A stretch of 64,000 nt of DNA from Nissolia schottii (lineage: Eukaryota; Streptophyta; Magnoliopsida; Fabales; Fabaceae), in assembly GCA_003254905.1 (NCBI GenBank), contig QANU01067139.1:564315-628314 (forward strand), written 5' to 3'. The notes beneath the pieces are model-generated. The model had not been told where the DNA came from. It ran no database searches and was given only the letters and a program-made list of their open reading frames with translations. A program made the position numbers and the translations under genes. This document shows, piece by piece, positions 11,609 through 24,030 of this stretch. The stretch's first letter is position 1. Every line of letters begins with the position of its first letter.

Positions 11609-12332
11609 TGTCCCACTCCCACAATTAATACACAATTGCGGCAGAACGGCACAAGTGAAGGAAAATTGGGGGTTGTGACCTTGTTTTTTTAGCATGTGAT
11701 TCAGGGAAAAGTTGATAGAAAGATATTGAAGTAACTATAGTTAGTTAAGTCCAGCCAGTGAGGAAATTAACTTGATCTAGTCTATTGGACACTATCTTGG
11801 AAATTACAACTTGGTCTTTGCTTATTTTGTGAGACTTCAAATTTGGTGGTTTGAAGCTTTGAACTTCAAATGGAAAGACTTTACTTTCTAGTGGTGGAAG
11901 CACCCTAATAACACATTATACCACAAAAGAGAATTTGGAAAGGAAAGCAAGGGCCAGTAACTATTATTACGAATATAAAACAAATTAATTAAGTGTAACA
12001 AGCAGAACTTCTAAAGCAATAATAGTGCAACGTTTTTTATGTCTCGTAATTTTATCGAATTGGAATATTGGATAGCATTTGTTTGTTAGACAGCTTTCTC
12101 TCAATAAGTGCGATTGGTCACTTATTTTGTCAATTTTCAGTATTTTTTATTCAATCTGAACCCTTACATTTCTATAATGCACTGTATATGAAACATTACT
12201 ACTAGCTAAATACACAAACCACTTATTTATTTATATACGTATGTATGTATGTATGTATGGACCTATTTTAATTGATTAAAAAAAATTGAATGAAGAGGCA
12301 CCCAAATTACATCTGTTCTAGTTCTTAAAATA
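11609..12332. other. Intergenic, partly homologous to DNA downstream of peptide gene 2
   Basis: The first 100 bp or so (TGTCCCACTCCCACAA ... AATTGCGGCAGAA) match 29264-29360 (TGTCCCTCACTCCCACAA ... AATTGCGGCAGAA). The peptide-gene paralogues therefore appear to have been copied with flanking DNA. The rest is unrecognised. A GTAT microsatellite lies at about 12238-12258. Confidence 0.55.
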
Positions 12333-12530
12333 TTGGATTTTTTCCTCTACTGCCATCACTGTTCAAACTTATTACGAAATTACCCTCATTTTCAAACAAT
12401 TTCCCAAAGTACCACGGTGTGGGCTGACGGGGCAGCCACAGACCGCGTGGCAAGCCAGGTAGGATTCGCCAACGAGGGTGGCGAATTCGCGTTGAATTCG
12501 CCAAGATATTCATACGGATGTCAATAATCC
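12333..12530. repeat. Unassigned GC-richer repeat fragment
   Basis: It contains TTATTACGAAATTACC and CCCAAAGTACCACGG, similar in wording to the segment at 28440-28480, and then a run of GAATTCGCC words with partial palindromes (12470-12505). It looks like a fragment of a dispersed repeat. No termini were found and the open frames across it are not convincing genes. Confidence 0.35.
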
Positions 12531-12560
12531 TAATTTGGAGGTTGGATTCATAATACAAAA

Positions 12561-12779
12561 ATGTTACATGTACACCTAATTTTATACACTCATACATACA
12601 CCATTAATAATGTACAAATTTTATTCTCATGAGTGCACAAACATTACAAACTTATAGATGATATTCTTAATTATACTTAATTAAGTCCACAAACATTACA
12701 TGCATTAAAATACAAACTTTATGTATATAAGTATAGGGTGTATGTATGGTATATATATTTTTTGATGTACGTGTAACAT
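12561..12779. mobile_element. 219-bp MITE, ATGTTACATGTACA termini
   Basis: The left end ATGTTACATGTACACC ... CATACATACACC is mirrored by the right end (reverse complement ATGTTACACGTACATC ... CATACATACACC). The interior has GTGCACAAACATTAC words, as does the large element at 21292-24030, whose ends (ATGCTTTATGTACACCC) are also similar. It is therefore a short derivative of the same family. The right half is repeated at 10161-10249 inside the duplicated block. No clear target duplication was found. Confidence 0.7.
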
Positions 12780-14137
12780 GACTCTTCATACTATAATCAC
12801 AACACATATTATTTACATTTTTTTATACGTGAATAGATTTTATTTACATAGATGCTGCTGAGAGTTGCTATGATGGGCTCTAACATAATTGATAACTTAG
12901 TACTAAAGAAGTTTCTATACTTCAGGAGATTTCTTCTACTATAAAACGTCTCAACCTTTATTGTTAATAATATATCTACATCTAGTTAAAAGGGAAATTA
13001 AAAAAAAACAAGTCCGAGATTCTTCTTTATAGTAAGTGATTTAAACCGTTTTATTTAAATGAGATTTATATGCATAAATGAATAAATGAGTGAGATTCTT
13101 GGGCTCGTTAGCTTAATATAAAGTTTGAGGAAAGAGAATACGAATGAGGTAGGGTACTATGAGGGGGTGGATCTTGAGAGATAGAATGATCTCGGCCTCT
13201 CAACCCAAGCCCCTTGTGGATGGACTTTTCCTTAGCTTATAAATGCGTTCTTCGAAGACACTCTCATTTGGGTTTTTCTCTCTTCACTACAAGAAAACAG
13301 CTCATTGCCGTCGGAGTTACCATTAGAAATTTGCACAATTATCGTCGGCTTTTGACATTACCGTCGGGTTTACCGTCGATCGTCAGGCCGGCGGTAAATT
13401 GCTCGATGGTAATCGATTTACTTTCAAGAGTCGATAACCGATGGTAGTTACCGCCAAAATTAACCGACGATACACGGTTCAAGTGTGAGTACATGCATTT
13501 GAACCGGTTTACTGTCGGTTCAAGGCAACAGTAACGATAATAATATTTTATTCCTATAGCACCGTCGGTCACCATCGATGATAAAAATATTACTATTTTA
13601 TTCCTTCACCGTCGGCTTGAATCGACTATAAATATATTAGTATTTTATTCTCTCGTTTACCGTTGGTTAATATTGACGATCGACGGTAAAGATAATAATA
13701 TTTTATTATTTTACCGTCGGTTAGTTTTTCGTAGCCGACGGTAAAGATATTAATAATTTATTGTCTAAATATTAATATTTTAATTCCATTACCGCCGGTT
13801 CATGTCCGTCGATATTATTCAGCCTAACCGTCGGTTAGCCGACGGTAATAATTAAATATATTTAAAAAAACAAAATTTTAATTCAATTTTTATTTTAATT
13901 AAAATTTTAATAAATTATATAATGATATTAATAAATAATTTTAATTAATTTTTGTAATTTATAAATATATAGAAATTTATATTTAATAATTAATTAAATA
14001 TCTATTTAATTAATACTAAATACTTATTTATTAATATATTTATTTAATTAAATATTTATGGAACATTAAATTTTTCTCAACTTATTTACAGAACATGAAA
14101 TATGAGCCACGCGTAAAATGAAGCATATATTGCAAGC
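12691..14137. repeat. Source copy of the 1447-bp duplication
   Basis: This is the copy continuous with its surroundings. On the left it sits inside the MITE at 12561-12779 and on the right it continues into the CACTA element. See 10161-11607. Confidence 0.8.
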
Positions 14138-14360
14138 GATAAAGCCTTGAAGCTTAACGATTATTAAGCAAGATATATATAAGCATGACAATTATAGCAA
14201 ACTTAACAAACAATTGACGAAGTGGTTCAACAAAGTGGTCCCCATATATACATCATTGCATGTTTAGATTTATTACATAGTTAAAAATGCAAATAATATA
14301 CATATAACATTAAGACCAATGGAACACTGCTCTATTTAGTCAGTACAAAATATTGGCTCA

Positions 14361-15026
14361 CTAGGTAAACGATGAAGATCTTGCTACTGCCTGGAGAATT
14401 TGGCTTTCAATCCTCCTCGGGGTCCTTTTCTCGAGGTCTTCCTCCTCGGGGTCCTCCCCGGGGTCTTCCTCCTCGGGGTTTTCCTCCTCGGAGTCCTCCT
14501 CGGGGTCTTCCTCCTCTTCCTCTTCCATGGGGTCCTCCTTGTCTGAGTCCCCTTCGGGGGAGTCATAGTTAGGAGAGTCCTCTTCCTCCTCAGTCTCCCA
14601 CCTCGACTCGGGTATATAGAACAACCCTCGCTGACTGATATGTATCCTAAAGGGTCTTGCCTTAGCACCATGGGTTCGCGAGGCTAGCTGGCGTCTGATC
14701 ATAGGGGTGACCCGCTTCCTTGCGGTCTGTCGAGTGCATAGACCCAGAGACTGGGGTAGGGATGCCGCGGCGGGGACCGAGTTTGGGTCTATCTCTACGT
14801 CTTTGTCATAGGGTGCGGGCTCGTCCTCCTCAATGATGATGGGAGCGGAGGGATGAACGCCTGGACCCATAGGTGGATTTGGGGAGGGAGTAAGTACTAG
14901 TGGAGGAGTGCTCGGGGCATCAGCAGACAAGTAAGAGTAGGTCTCCGTGATGATCCCCGTGACTGGGTCAGTCCACTGGCTCATGCTCAGGATCCTGATC
15001 CCATTGTTCGTCAGGATGCTCACCAT
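14361..15026 (-). CDS. Acidic-tailed protein inside the CACTA element (221 aa)
   Basis: The open frame is uninterrupted, 221 codons long, on the same strand as the transposase and 3' of it. The N-terminal half is proline/serine-rich with a short SMSQWTDPVTG opening. The middle is basic (about residues 100-130). The last 80 residues are a long Glu/Asp/Pro run encoded by a CTCCTCGGGGTCTTC-type minisatellite, ending in a short basic tail. I do not recognise a domain. En/Spm elements carry a second product (TNPA) downstream of the transposase, so by position this could be an equivalent, but no sequence evidence ties it to TNPA. It lies between two copies of a ~60-bp direct repeat and could instead be part of a nested insertion. 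The overlapping frames on the other strand are shadows. Confidence 0.45.
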   Translation of the reverse strand: MVSILTNNGIRILSMSQWTDPVTGIITETYSYLSADAPSTPPLVLTPSPNPPMGPGVHPSAPIIIEEDEPAPYDKDVEIDPNSVPAAASLPQSLGLCTRQTARKRVTPMIRRQLASRTHGAKARPFRIHISQRGLFYIPESRWETEEEEDSPNYDSPEGDSDKEDPMEEEEEEDPEEDSEEENPEEEDPGEDPEEEDLEKRTPRRIESQILQAVARSSSFT

Positions 15027-15494
15027 CTACTTTACTAATCATAGAAATTTATATTTAATAACTAATTAAATATTTATGCAACTAACACTAAAATGTTAAA
15101 GAAAAATTAAGCAATTAAATTGTATAAGGCAATAATAGTAATAAAAAATTAAATTTAATATTTAAAATGTTCAAAAAATTACAAATCGCAACTAGTCTGA
15201 GTATGACAAGTAAACGCTATCATCGTCATTTTCAGAATTTAGCTAGCAATCAAAATCCTCTTCTTCTTTCTTTTTCCCCATCATTATCGATTTCACCAGT
15301 TGAATGTTGATAGATGTTAGAAAGTTGAAGTATTTCTGGTTCGTCGTTTGTTGCTAACAATGTGTTCGTATCTGTTGTCTGAGCAACTATTGTTGCGGGG
15401 ATTGAGTCCGACACTTGATATGATTGATCATATGATGATTGCTCTGCTGATTGCATGCCATACAACTTAATTCGACCACTTGGTTTGCTTTTGA

Positions 15495-18292
15495 TCACAA
15501 CTTTCCAACTTGATTGAGTAGCTCCTGGATAGCTATCGTAATAAACTTGTTTGACTCTTTTAGCAACGATGAATGGATCATACTCGTTGTACTGCCTTGC
15601 ATGATTAATCTCAATAACGTTGTAATCCAGATGAGTTCATGTTCCATTTGGAGAAGGATCGTACCAATCATAGCAGAAAAGTACAACGTGATTAGATGCA
15701 CCATTGTGTGCATATTATAATACAAGAATCTTTTGAAGCACTCCGTACCAATCGTCGCTTGTTTCATCATTATTAGAATACTGACCCTTGACACAAACAC
15801 CGCTATTGTCTGTCTTTTGATTAGTTGCCCATTTAGATGTGTGAAACTTGTATCCATTAACAAAATAAATGGGTTAACAAATCACTTTGTTCATTGGTCC
15901 TCATGTCAAACTCATCAAGTTACTATCGTTATTAGAATAATTTTGCACCTAAAAACATGAATTTTAAAAGTAAGTTAAACTTAAAAAATTATGATATAAA
16001 GTCTTTTATTCGGTTAAAGTATATAATATAAAGAAGTTAAACACATACGTAATTTGCAAACCACGACGAAAACATTTGATCGGTGCATTGATCACCAAAT
16101 TCTCGTTGAAACATCCTGAAAACATGTATCAATGGTAACAAAACATCTGTTAAAGTGTATGCTAATTAAATAAAGTATATTAAAATTGTCAAACAAACTT
16201 ACTCATAGCACAGAATTACTTCTTCGCAATTGAGCAAAACAACTAAATGAGTTACTTCCTTTTTTTGCGCACTCAACCAGTAATCCTTTCCCCTTCTAGG
16301 CGGATGATCAGATTGATTGAATATAGAGAAGGTCGAGTGACTAGGCATTCCTCCACCATCGTCGTTTTGTCCCACCGTAGTACTATTGCATTAACATTAG
16401 CAGCAAAGTAGTACGAACGGAAGAAGGAAGTTTCTTTCGTCAAGAATGCCTCGTATATCGACCCCTCAACTTGAACTCTGTTCTTAACTGTTATCTTGAA
16501 GGTTCTCATGCATCTTTAAAACAGATACATCCATCTATACTGAACTTGTTGCTTGTTGAGGGTGTAACAAGCCATCGACTTGATGACATGACCGCCATAA
16601 ATCTCTTGTAAATTCAACTCCCGCCGTCTACAAACCTCTTTCAAGTCCATTCTTGCCTTCTCATTGTCCTTGGTTTGATCAGTGTTCACGACACCATACA
16701 TTATATTATCAAAAACATTCTTTTTAATATGCATAACATCAAGACAATGACGAACTAAGTTATCTCTCCAATACGGCAAATCCCAAAATATGCTTTTCTT
16801 CGTCCAGTTATATATGTTGTTCCCCGTAACTTGGAAGCCTAACATTTTCACTCTCAGTAATCTTGGGAAACTGTCTAACCCTTCTCCAAATGTCACGACC
16901 AGTTAATCTCTACGGAGGCTCTTCATTTTCAATTTTGTTCTTCCGAAATCCATACTTACCGTTCCTAAACGTGTGACTAGGTACCAAGAATACCCTTTGA
17001 CAATCAAACAACGATTGTTTTCCTCCGTTCAGTAGCCGGAATGCCTTAGTGTCTTCCATATGTACTGGATATGCCAACCTTCCCGCTGCTATCCATCCAG
17101 ACAACATGTCATAAGCAGAAAAATCATTAACAATCCACATCAAAGATGCCCTTAGCATAAAATTTTGCTTCATGGACATGTCGTACGCAAGCACACCTGG
17201 ACTCCACAACATGTTCAGTTCATCTATCAATGGTTGAAGGAAAACATCAATTTTAGCTTTTGGGTTACTCGACCCAGGGATCACGCAAGATAAGAATAGA
17301 TAAGGATCTTTCATGCACATTTCAGGAGCAAACCCATCCAAACAAAGATCTAATATGACATTTTGAGGTTCTACGATGAAGTCGGGATAAAGTCGGTTGA
17401 AGTGTTACCACGTTTCTCCATGAGATGGGTGAGTTATGCGACCATCATTTCTCTTGTTCTAAAAATGCCATCTCATGTATGGTGCTGAGCTCATCGAGGC
17501 AAACAATCTTTTCAGTATTGGGATTAATGACAAATAATGCATTCTTTTGTGCGGAACATTCTTGTATCTCCCTGGACCAACTCTCTTAGGTGTAAACCTA
17601 GCAGCGCCACAAAATTTGCATTCAGTTAAGGCCGCATCATCCTTATAGTATAGCATATACCCCATTCGACAATAATCAATCTTTATGGACTGCAAGCCAA
17701 GTTTAGAGAAAAAAATTTTGGCTTGATAAAAGTTCGACGGTATGTCATTATTAGGGGGTGTTAGTTCTTGGATGAATGAAAGCCACTGGTCAAATGATCT
17801 CTCAGATTGATTAGCCTTTGACTTCATAGTCAACATCCTAACTGTCACAAATAATTTTGAATGAACAGATCCTTCCCATACTAAAGTGTTTGCTTCTTCT
17901 AGTAAACTATAAAAGTTTTTAGCCTCAAGATTAGGTTCTTCGTCAAGCATATTACTGTCGACGACATCGTTAACCATTTCAGTAAATCTATCGTTATCAT
18001 TAAATTGAAAGCCTCATGTTTTATCATCTTGTTCAATACACGCGTGACTTGTACTTCCCCCTTCGTAATGCAACCTACTGAACTTATTGACACCATTAAC
18101 ATCCATTTCTCTGTGGTCGGTCCATATCCAGTAATGCGGTTCAAACCCATTCTTACACAGATGCATTCTAACCATTTCAACATCTAATATTCTATAGTGC
18201 TTGCACAAAGAACACAAACATATAATGTTTTGGTCTGCCATATACGGGGTGAATAGTTGTAACGATCTTACAAAAGTAGTCGACATCCTCAA
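15495..18292 (-). pseudogene. TNP2-like CACTA transposase, degraded
   Basis: Reading right to left, pieces of the plant CACTA transposase appear in family order. First is the N-terminal Cys/His transposase-associated segment (LCSLCKHY ... MHLCKNGFEPHYWIWTDH) at about 18080-18250. Next is a segment with FYSLLEEANTLVWEGS and MLYYKDDAALTECKFCG at 17459-17977. Then comes the Transposase_21 core with VIPGSSNPKAKIDVFLQPL, ELWSPGV-like LNMLWSPGVLAYD and NDFSAYDMLSGW at 16910-17341. LDVMHIKKNVFDNI and CYTLNK (DUF4218 entry) follow at 16516-16896, and finally DWYGVLQ and DPFIVAKRVKQVYY (DUF4216-like) at about 15530-15800. The pieces lie in different frames with stops between them, beyond what introns readily explain. 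It is not a functional transposase as assembled. Confidence 0.85.
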
Positions 18293-18644
18293 AAAAATTT
18301 GGCTTTATCACTCCTCAGTTCTTGTAGTATCTATCGTACATCCAAAATCTGTTCGACGGAATCATATTTCCACAAATCCTACATGCATGTTACATAATTA
18401 ATTGATGTGAACTTAATGGTTTTAATTACTTTAATCTTCTTATTATACATTAATTCCACACAATATTTCCTAAACCGTTCTAAAATATAGACCCTCCAAT
18501 ATCCGCAAACAACATATAATCACCGGTGCCAGCACATCAATTATTACATGGTGGTGTATATTCTGAGGAGATTACCATCGGGTAAAACCGACGGTAACGA
18601 CCTCAGATTCAAACGCGGTGAAGACTTGGCAGTTTACAATTGGT

Positions 18645-19548
18645 NNNNNNNNNNNNNNNNNNNNNNNNNNNNNNNNNNNNNNNNNNNNNNNNNNNNNNNN
18701 NNNNNNNNNNNNNNNNNNNNNNNNNNNNNNNNNNNNNNNNNNNNNNNNNNNNNNNNNNNNNNNNNNNNNNNNNNNNNNNNNNNNNNNNNNNNNNNNNNNN
18801 NNNNNNNNNNNNNNNNNNNNNNNNNNNNNNNNNNNNNNNNNNNNNNNNNNNNNNNNNNNNNNNNNNNNNNNNNNNNNNNNNNNNNNNNNNNNNNNNNNNN
18901 NNNNNNNNNNNNNNNNNNNNNNNNNNNNNNNNNNNNNNNNNNNNNNNNNNNNNNNNNNNNNNNNNNNNNNNNNNNNNNNNNNNNNNNNNNNNNNNNNNNN
19001 NNNNNNNNNNNNNNNNNNNNNNNNNNNNNNNNNNNNNNNNNNNNNNNNNNNNNNNNNNNNNNNNNNNNNNNNNNNNNNNNNNNNNNNNNNNNNNNNNNNN
19101 NNNNNNNNNNNNNNNNNNNNNNNNNNNNNNNNNNNNNNNNNNNNNNNNNNNNNNNNNNNNNNNNNNNNNNNNNNNNNNNNNNNNNNNNNNNNNNNNNNNN
19201 NNNNNNNNNNNNNNNNNNNNNNNNNNNNNNNNNNNNNNNNNNNNNNNNNNNNNNNNNNNNNNNNNNNNNNNNNNNNNNNNNNNNNNNNNNNNNNNNNNNN
19301 NNNNNNNNNNNNNNNNNNNNNNNNNNNNNNNNNNNNNNNNNNNNNNNNNNNNNNNNNNNNNNNNNNNNNNNNNNNNNNNNNNNNNNNNNNNNNNNNNNNN
19401 NNNNNNNNNNNNNNNNNNNNNNNNNNNNNNNNNNNNNNNNNNNNNNNNNNNNNNNNNNNNNNNNNNNNNNNNNNNNNNNNNNNNNNNNNNNNNNNNNNNN
19501 NNNNNNNNNNNNNNNNNNNNNNNNNNNNNNNNNNNNNNNNNNNNNNNN
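18645..19548. other. Assembly gap (904 N)
   Basis: A run of undetermined bases that begins inside the CACTA element and ends at a TA microsatellite (19549-19566). Open frames drawn across it are meaningless. Confidence 1.
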
Positions 19549-21291
19549 TATATATATATATATATAAAAGACGAAAGAGCTCATGGAGTTTTAATAACAA
19601 ATTAACTGTAACTAACAAACTCATTTATAAGGATAAGGAAGAGATGAATCTTATGTAAATAGTATTTATATGTACATGAATAATATAAGATCTTGTGTTA
19701 TATATACATTAAAAATTTCGTATGTTAATTAAAAATAACCCTTTCACAATTTTGATACATTGAAAAACTAATGTATCGGAAAAAAAAATTATTTAATAGT
19801 TTTATTTACTTGCGGCTACATGATCATAAGGATCTTATTCATGCGTATAATGTCATTGAGTTTACGTCACACCACATGACGTTCGTTGTAAATGTCTAAG
19901 CACCAAAAAAGAGCAATGATGGAATAGTCTCGCCCGAACAAGTGGCTCAACACAATCAAAGGTGTATCTTATTTATTGTGGACTTGATCCCACCAAATCA
20001 AATCTCATTAAATTATTTATTTTTATATTTTATATGACAAATTAAACACAGCCACACAATAATCCCATCCCCCAACTTCTCGACCTTCTCTCTCTTCCCT
20101 GGCCACTGCATCCACGGGTTGTAGCAAGGGAGTTGTTTCTGCTGAGGAAAATCGTTGAGACTTGGAACAAAAATTCAAGAATTGCAGAAGTTATGCTTGT
20201 AGGTGCGGTTACATTGGCTACTGCAGGTTTGGCATCTCCAAATTGGTCAATAGTGGTAGTTGGGTTTCAAAGTAACAGAGAATACAAGTCCAAGAGTTGG
20301 ATTGGACTTGATTCATCTCTTGTAACTATAAGGTAGTTAAGTTAGATACATATGTTGAAGAGGTGACTTATCCCTCAAGTAATTGAACAATGCTTGTATA
20401 TATTGAGCCAAGTGCTCCACACTCAATTTGAGAATTCATTTTCCCCTTTCTCATGCATTATGTTACAAAGGCATTAGGGAAGCCTTTGGTCATGTTTTGG
20501 GAGTATTGGGTTTGTAATTCTGTATTTGTTTTTAGAGATATTTTTGTGTCAACTCCTTTTTTTTTTCTTAGGTACACAAATGATTATAAGTTCCACCATA
20601 TTTATTAAACATGTGTTTAAATATATGTATGATCCATCACTTTTTTGTATGTGGGTCTAAAAAAAATTATTATGCACATTTCCACTTAAGAATATCTCTT
20701 TATTTTATTGGAGTAGATTGTATGCGTTAAAGTTAAGTTATTAAGAATGGTCTAATAGTGATGAATTTGAGTAATATCTATATAAAGTCTTAGATTCAAA
20801 CCTCTTTTGTAAGTAATGTAATTAATGAAATAAAAAAAAGTATTACTTATGAGTCAAAGTAGTTTCTAGAAAAATCTGCATTGCTTCAAGTTTGATGGCA
20901 TTTGTTGATTTAATGAAGTGTATTTCAGAAATTAATTTGATTTTTTTTTTAATTTTGAGTCTAACTTGACTCGTATCAGTGATTTTATAGGCTAAAAGAT
21001 TAATTTACTAAATTTCAGATATTAAAATAATGGTAATGTTCAATTTTAAAAAAAAGGGTGAGCATTCACTCAATCATTGAATAATCATTTTTTTAATAAG
21101 TAACTATTATGAAAAATGCATGAGGGATTTAATTATCAATTTACTCATTTTTATGAAAAATACTTTATATTTTTAAGAAAAAAATATTAAATATCATTAG
21201 TAGAAGTTAGTGGGTTGATAAGTTAGACATTTTAAACAAGGTTGTCAAAATTGAGATCTTACGTAAGATAGAAAGAATAAAATAAACAAAA
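19549..21291. other. Intergenic, weakly transcribed-looking segment
   Basis: After the TA repeat no gene is recognised. At 20133-20336 a 67-codon frame on the plus strand (MFLLRKIVETWNKNSR...) sits in locally less AT-rich sequence (20060-20480) with a CT-rich leader. It could be an exon remnant or non-coding RNA, but no homologue is recognised. At about 20740-20850 the words GGTCTAATAGTGATGA and AGATTCAAACCTC resemble A and B boxes of a decayed tRNA-type SINE. Confidence 0.35.
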
Positions 21292-24030
21292 ATGCTTTAT
21301 GTACACCCAAATCCATACACCTGTATATACACTATTGTTTTATATGGTTTGAATGCAAATTAATACAGAATACAATATACTTTCCTTATTTGGAAATGAT
21401 GCACTACCACACGAGTTTTCTAACGTAATCAATCTCGAACGTGTCCCAATCCCAAACTCGTTCTCGTCATCGTTTTCACTCATCGTCTTCATCATCTCAT
21501 CTCTGTTTTGTTATGTTTATATCATCGCCATCCTCGTCATTCTCTCATCATCGTCATCCTTCCCATCCTCCTCAGATTCATCCTCTTATCATGTGAAAGT
21601 TAATTAAAATGGAATTAAGATAATAAAAGGTTGGTTTTCTTTTAAAATGGATGAGATTTATCTTTAACAATGGTGGTAAGAGTGTATGTTGTAGAATATG
21701 ATATCTGATTGGAGTGCAAAATGGATGAGGTCTATCCTTTAACAATGGTGGTAAGAGTGTATGTTGCAGAATATGATATTTGATTGGAGTGTATAAAGTA
21801 ATATTGCAAAATATGATATTAGATTTTAGTGCACAAACATTATATGACAATGTGCACAAACATTATATGACCTTATGCACAAACATTAAACACTTGTTTA
21901 CAACACTGTGATTTTGCTCAAACATAAATAAGTTCACAATCTTTATACATTTTGAATGGACAAACTTTATAAAAATTAGTTCACATAGATGTGCACACTT
22001 TTATACACTCTAATGCACAAACTATACATATATGCATATTACTTAATGCATAGGTAAGTATTTTTACAGAATATGATATCAGATTTTAGTGCACAAACAT
22101 TATATGACGATGTGTACAAACATTATACGACCTTATACACAAACATTAAGCATTTGTTTACAGCACTGTGATTTCACTCAACAATCTTTATACATTTTTA
22201 GTGGACAAAATTTATAAAAATTAGTTCACATACATGTGCACACACACTTTTATACATTCTAATGCATAAACTGTACATATATGCATATTACTTAATGCAT
22301 AATTAAGTATTTTTTACAGAATATGATATCAGATTTTAGTGCACAAACATTATATGACCTTATGCACAAACATTAAGCATTTGTTTACAACACTGTGATT
22401 TCACTCAAACATAAATAAGTTCACATACATGTGCACACACACTTTTATACATTCTAATGCATAAACTCTACATATGTGCATATTACTTAATGCATAGTTA
22501 AGTATTTTTGCAGAATATGATATGAGATTTTAGTGCACAAACATTATATGACGATGTGCACAAACATTATATGACCTTATGCACAAACATTAAGCACTTG
22601 TTTACAGCACTGTAATTTCACTCAAACATAAATAAGTTCACAATTTTTATACATTTTAAATGGACAAACTTTATAAAAATTAGTTGACATACATGTGCAC
22701 ACACTTTTATACATTCTAATGCATAAATTGTACATATATGCATATTACTTAATGTATAGTTAAGTATTTTTGCAGAATTTGATATCAGATTTTAGTGCAC
22801 AAACATTATATAACGATGTGCACAAACATTATATGACCTTATGCACAAACATTAAGCACTTGTTTACAACACTGTGATTTCATTCAAACTTAAATAAGTT
22901 CACAATCTTTATACATTTTGAATGGAAAAATTTTACAATTAGTTCAGATAAACCTAGTCACATAAACCCTAAACCATAACAACATATATTTGCGCATCTT
23001 TTCAAAGACGTGATGTTAATCGAACAGTGGAAACTTGCACATTAACCAAGTTAGGAAATAGATTCAGTTGAGTCATTCTTTTTGTCCTTCAGTATGTACT
23101 TCTTCCAGAACCTTCTTGTTAGTGTGGAAATCCAACGTCATGCCGGAGTAGTTGTTGACCAACTAATGCACAAACATTACAATCACACATACACAAACTT
23201 TATATGACATTGTGCACAAACTTTGCGTCGGTGCTGGATTGTGTAAAGCATATTTGCCAGCGTCCTTAGCAACAACTGTCCCTTTGAGTGATCGTGGAGG
23301 AGCCACTTCTGCAGCAACGAACAATTAACATCACGAATTTAATTCAAAAGCTTTTACTCACACCTTTATACATTCTAATGCATAAACTTTGCATATATGC
23401 ATATTACTTAATGTATAGTAAAGTAATATTGCAGAATATGATGTCTGATTGGAGTGCACAAACATTATATGACTTAGTGCACAAACATTATATGACTTTC
23501 TGCACAAACATTAAGTACTTTGTGTACAACACTGATTTCAGTCAAACATAAATTTGCTCACAATCTTTTACACAATGCTTTGTGTTTCCACTAAACCTAT
23601 ACCCTTACATACATCACCAAATTATAAAGTTAGACGTAAGGCATATCGACAAAAAGCATAAACGGTGAACTCAATTTTGATGTACTCACCATTGTTTGTT
23701 TTCTTGGGGGATATTTGATTGCGTTTGCTACATATTTGTGTAGAAAGCATGATGAGGTTGCAGAATAGAGATGGGAGTGAAGAGAGAACGAAGAGAGGGA
23801 CGAGAATGAAAAGTGAAAAAGATTTGATGATAATGGTCACTAAAACGGTTCGTGTGTTTGAATCCTGATTTCCGAGGCAAGGAAGTGGGAAGGTGAAGGT
23901 TACGCGCGTGTTTGACGCGTAAGTGAGCGAGAGTGAGAGTGTGAGTGAAGTTTGTAGTTAATACGTGGGCCCACCGTATATTAATACAGGTGTATGTATA
24001 GTGTATGAATTTGGAGTGTACATGTGGCAT
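21292..24030. mobile_element. Large TIR element packed with tandem repeats (Mutator-like?)
   Basis: The left end ATGCTTTATGTACACCCAAA...CATACACCTGTAT is mirrored at the right end (reverse complement ATGCCACATGTACACTCCAA...CATACACCTGTAT), giving imperfect TIRs of about 45 bp. The ends resemble the MITE at 12561-12779, so it belongs to the same family. No transposase is visible. The interior holds tandem repeats of about 260 bp (21.8-22.9 kb, and again near 23.45 kb), a TCATCGTC-rich stretch at 21460-21590, and unassigned GC-richer pieces at 23140-23330 and 23700-23960. Superfamily assignment is uncertain because no clear target duplication was found. Confidence 0.6.
21821..22950. repeat. Tandem repeat, about 260-bp unit
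   Basis: The word AGATTTTAGTGCACAAACAT begins at 21821, 22081, 22331, 22525 and 22787, giving spacings of 260, 250, 194 and 262 bp. The 194-bp unit has lost an internal block. Each unit also contains GCACAAACATTA, TTTGTTTACA and TGCATATTACTTAATG. A related partial unit lies at 23370-23570. No coding potential. Confidence 0.85.

Larger units (their letters stand above)
13285..18644 (-). mobile_element. CACTA (En/Spm-type) transposon with degraded TNP2 transposase
   Basis: The left terminus CACTACAAGAAAAC at 13285 is the canonical CACTA end. It is followed by many subterminal ACCGTCGG/CCGACGGTAA motifs to about 13850, on both strands. Transposase remnants run on the minus strand from about 18290 to 15500. 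On the right, ACCGACGGTAA motifs reappear near 18590, just before the N gap (18645-19548), so the other terminus is probably hidden in the gap. A CTT trinucleotide precedes the left end; its partner cannot be checked. An internal ~60-bp direct repeat (13965-14020 versus 15036-15095) brackets the segment with the acidic ORF. Confidence 0.9.

Noticed and set aside
10684-13575. Paired identical ORFs of 77 and 78 codons at 10684/13214 and 10809/13339
   Set aside because: They are the duplicated CACTA end with its subterminal repeats read through. They have no protein-like features and one copy is probably artefactual.
14372-14572. Pro/Arg/Gly-rich plus-strand ORF
   Set aside because: Shadow of the acidic repeat coded on the other strand.
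18548-19658. Long open frames of 316-350 codons on both strands
   Set aside because: They consist almost wholly of N and reflect the assembly gap.
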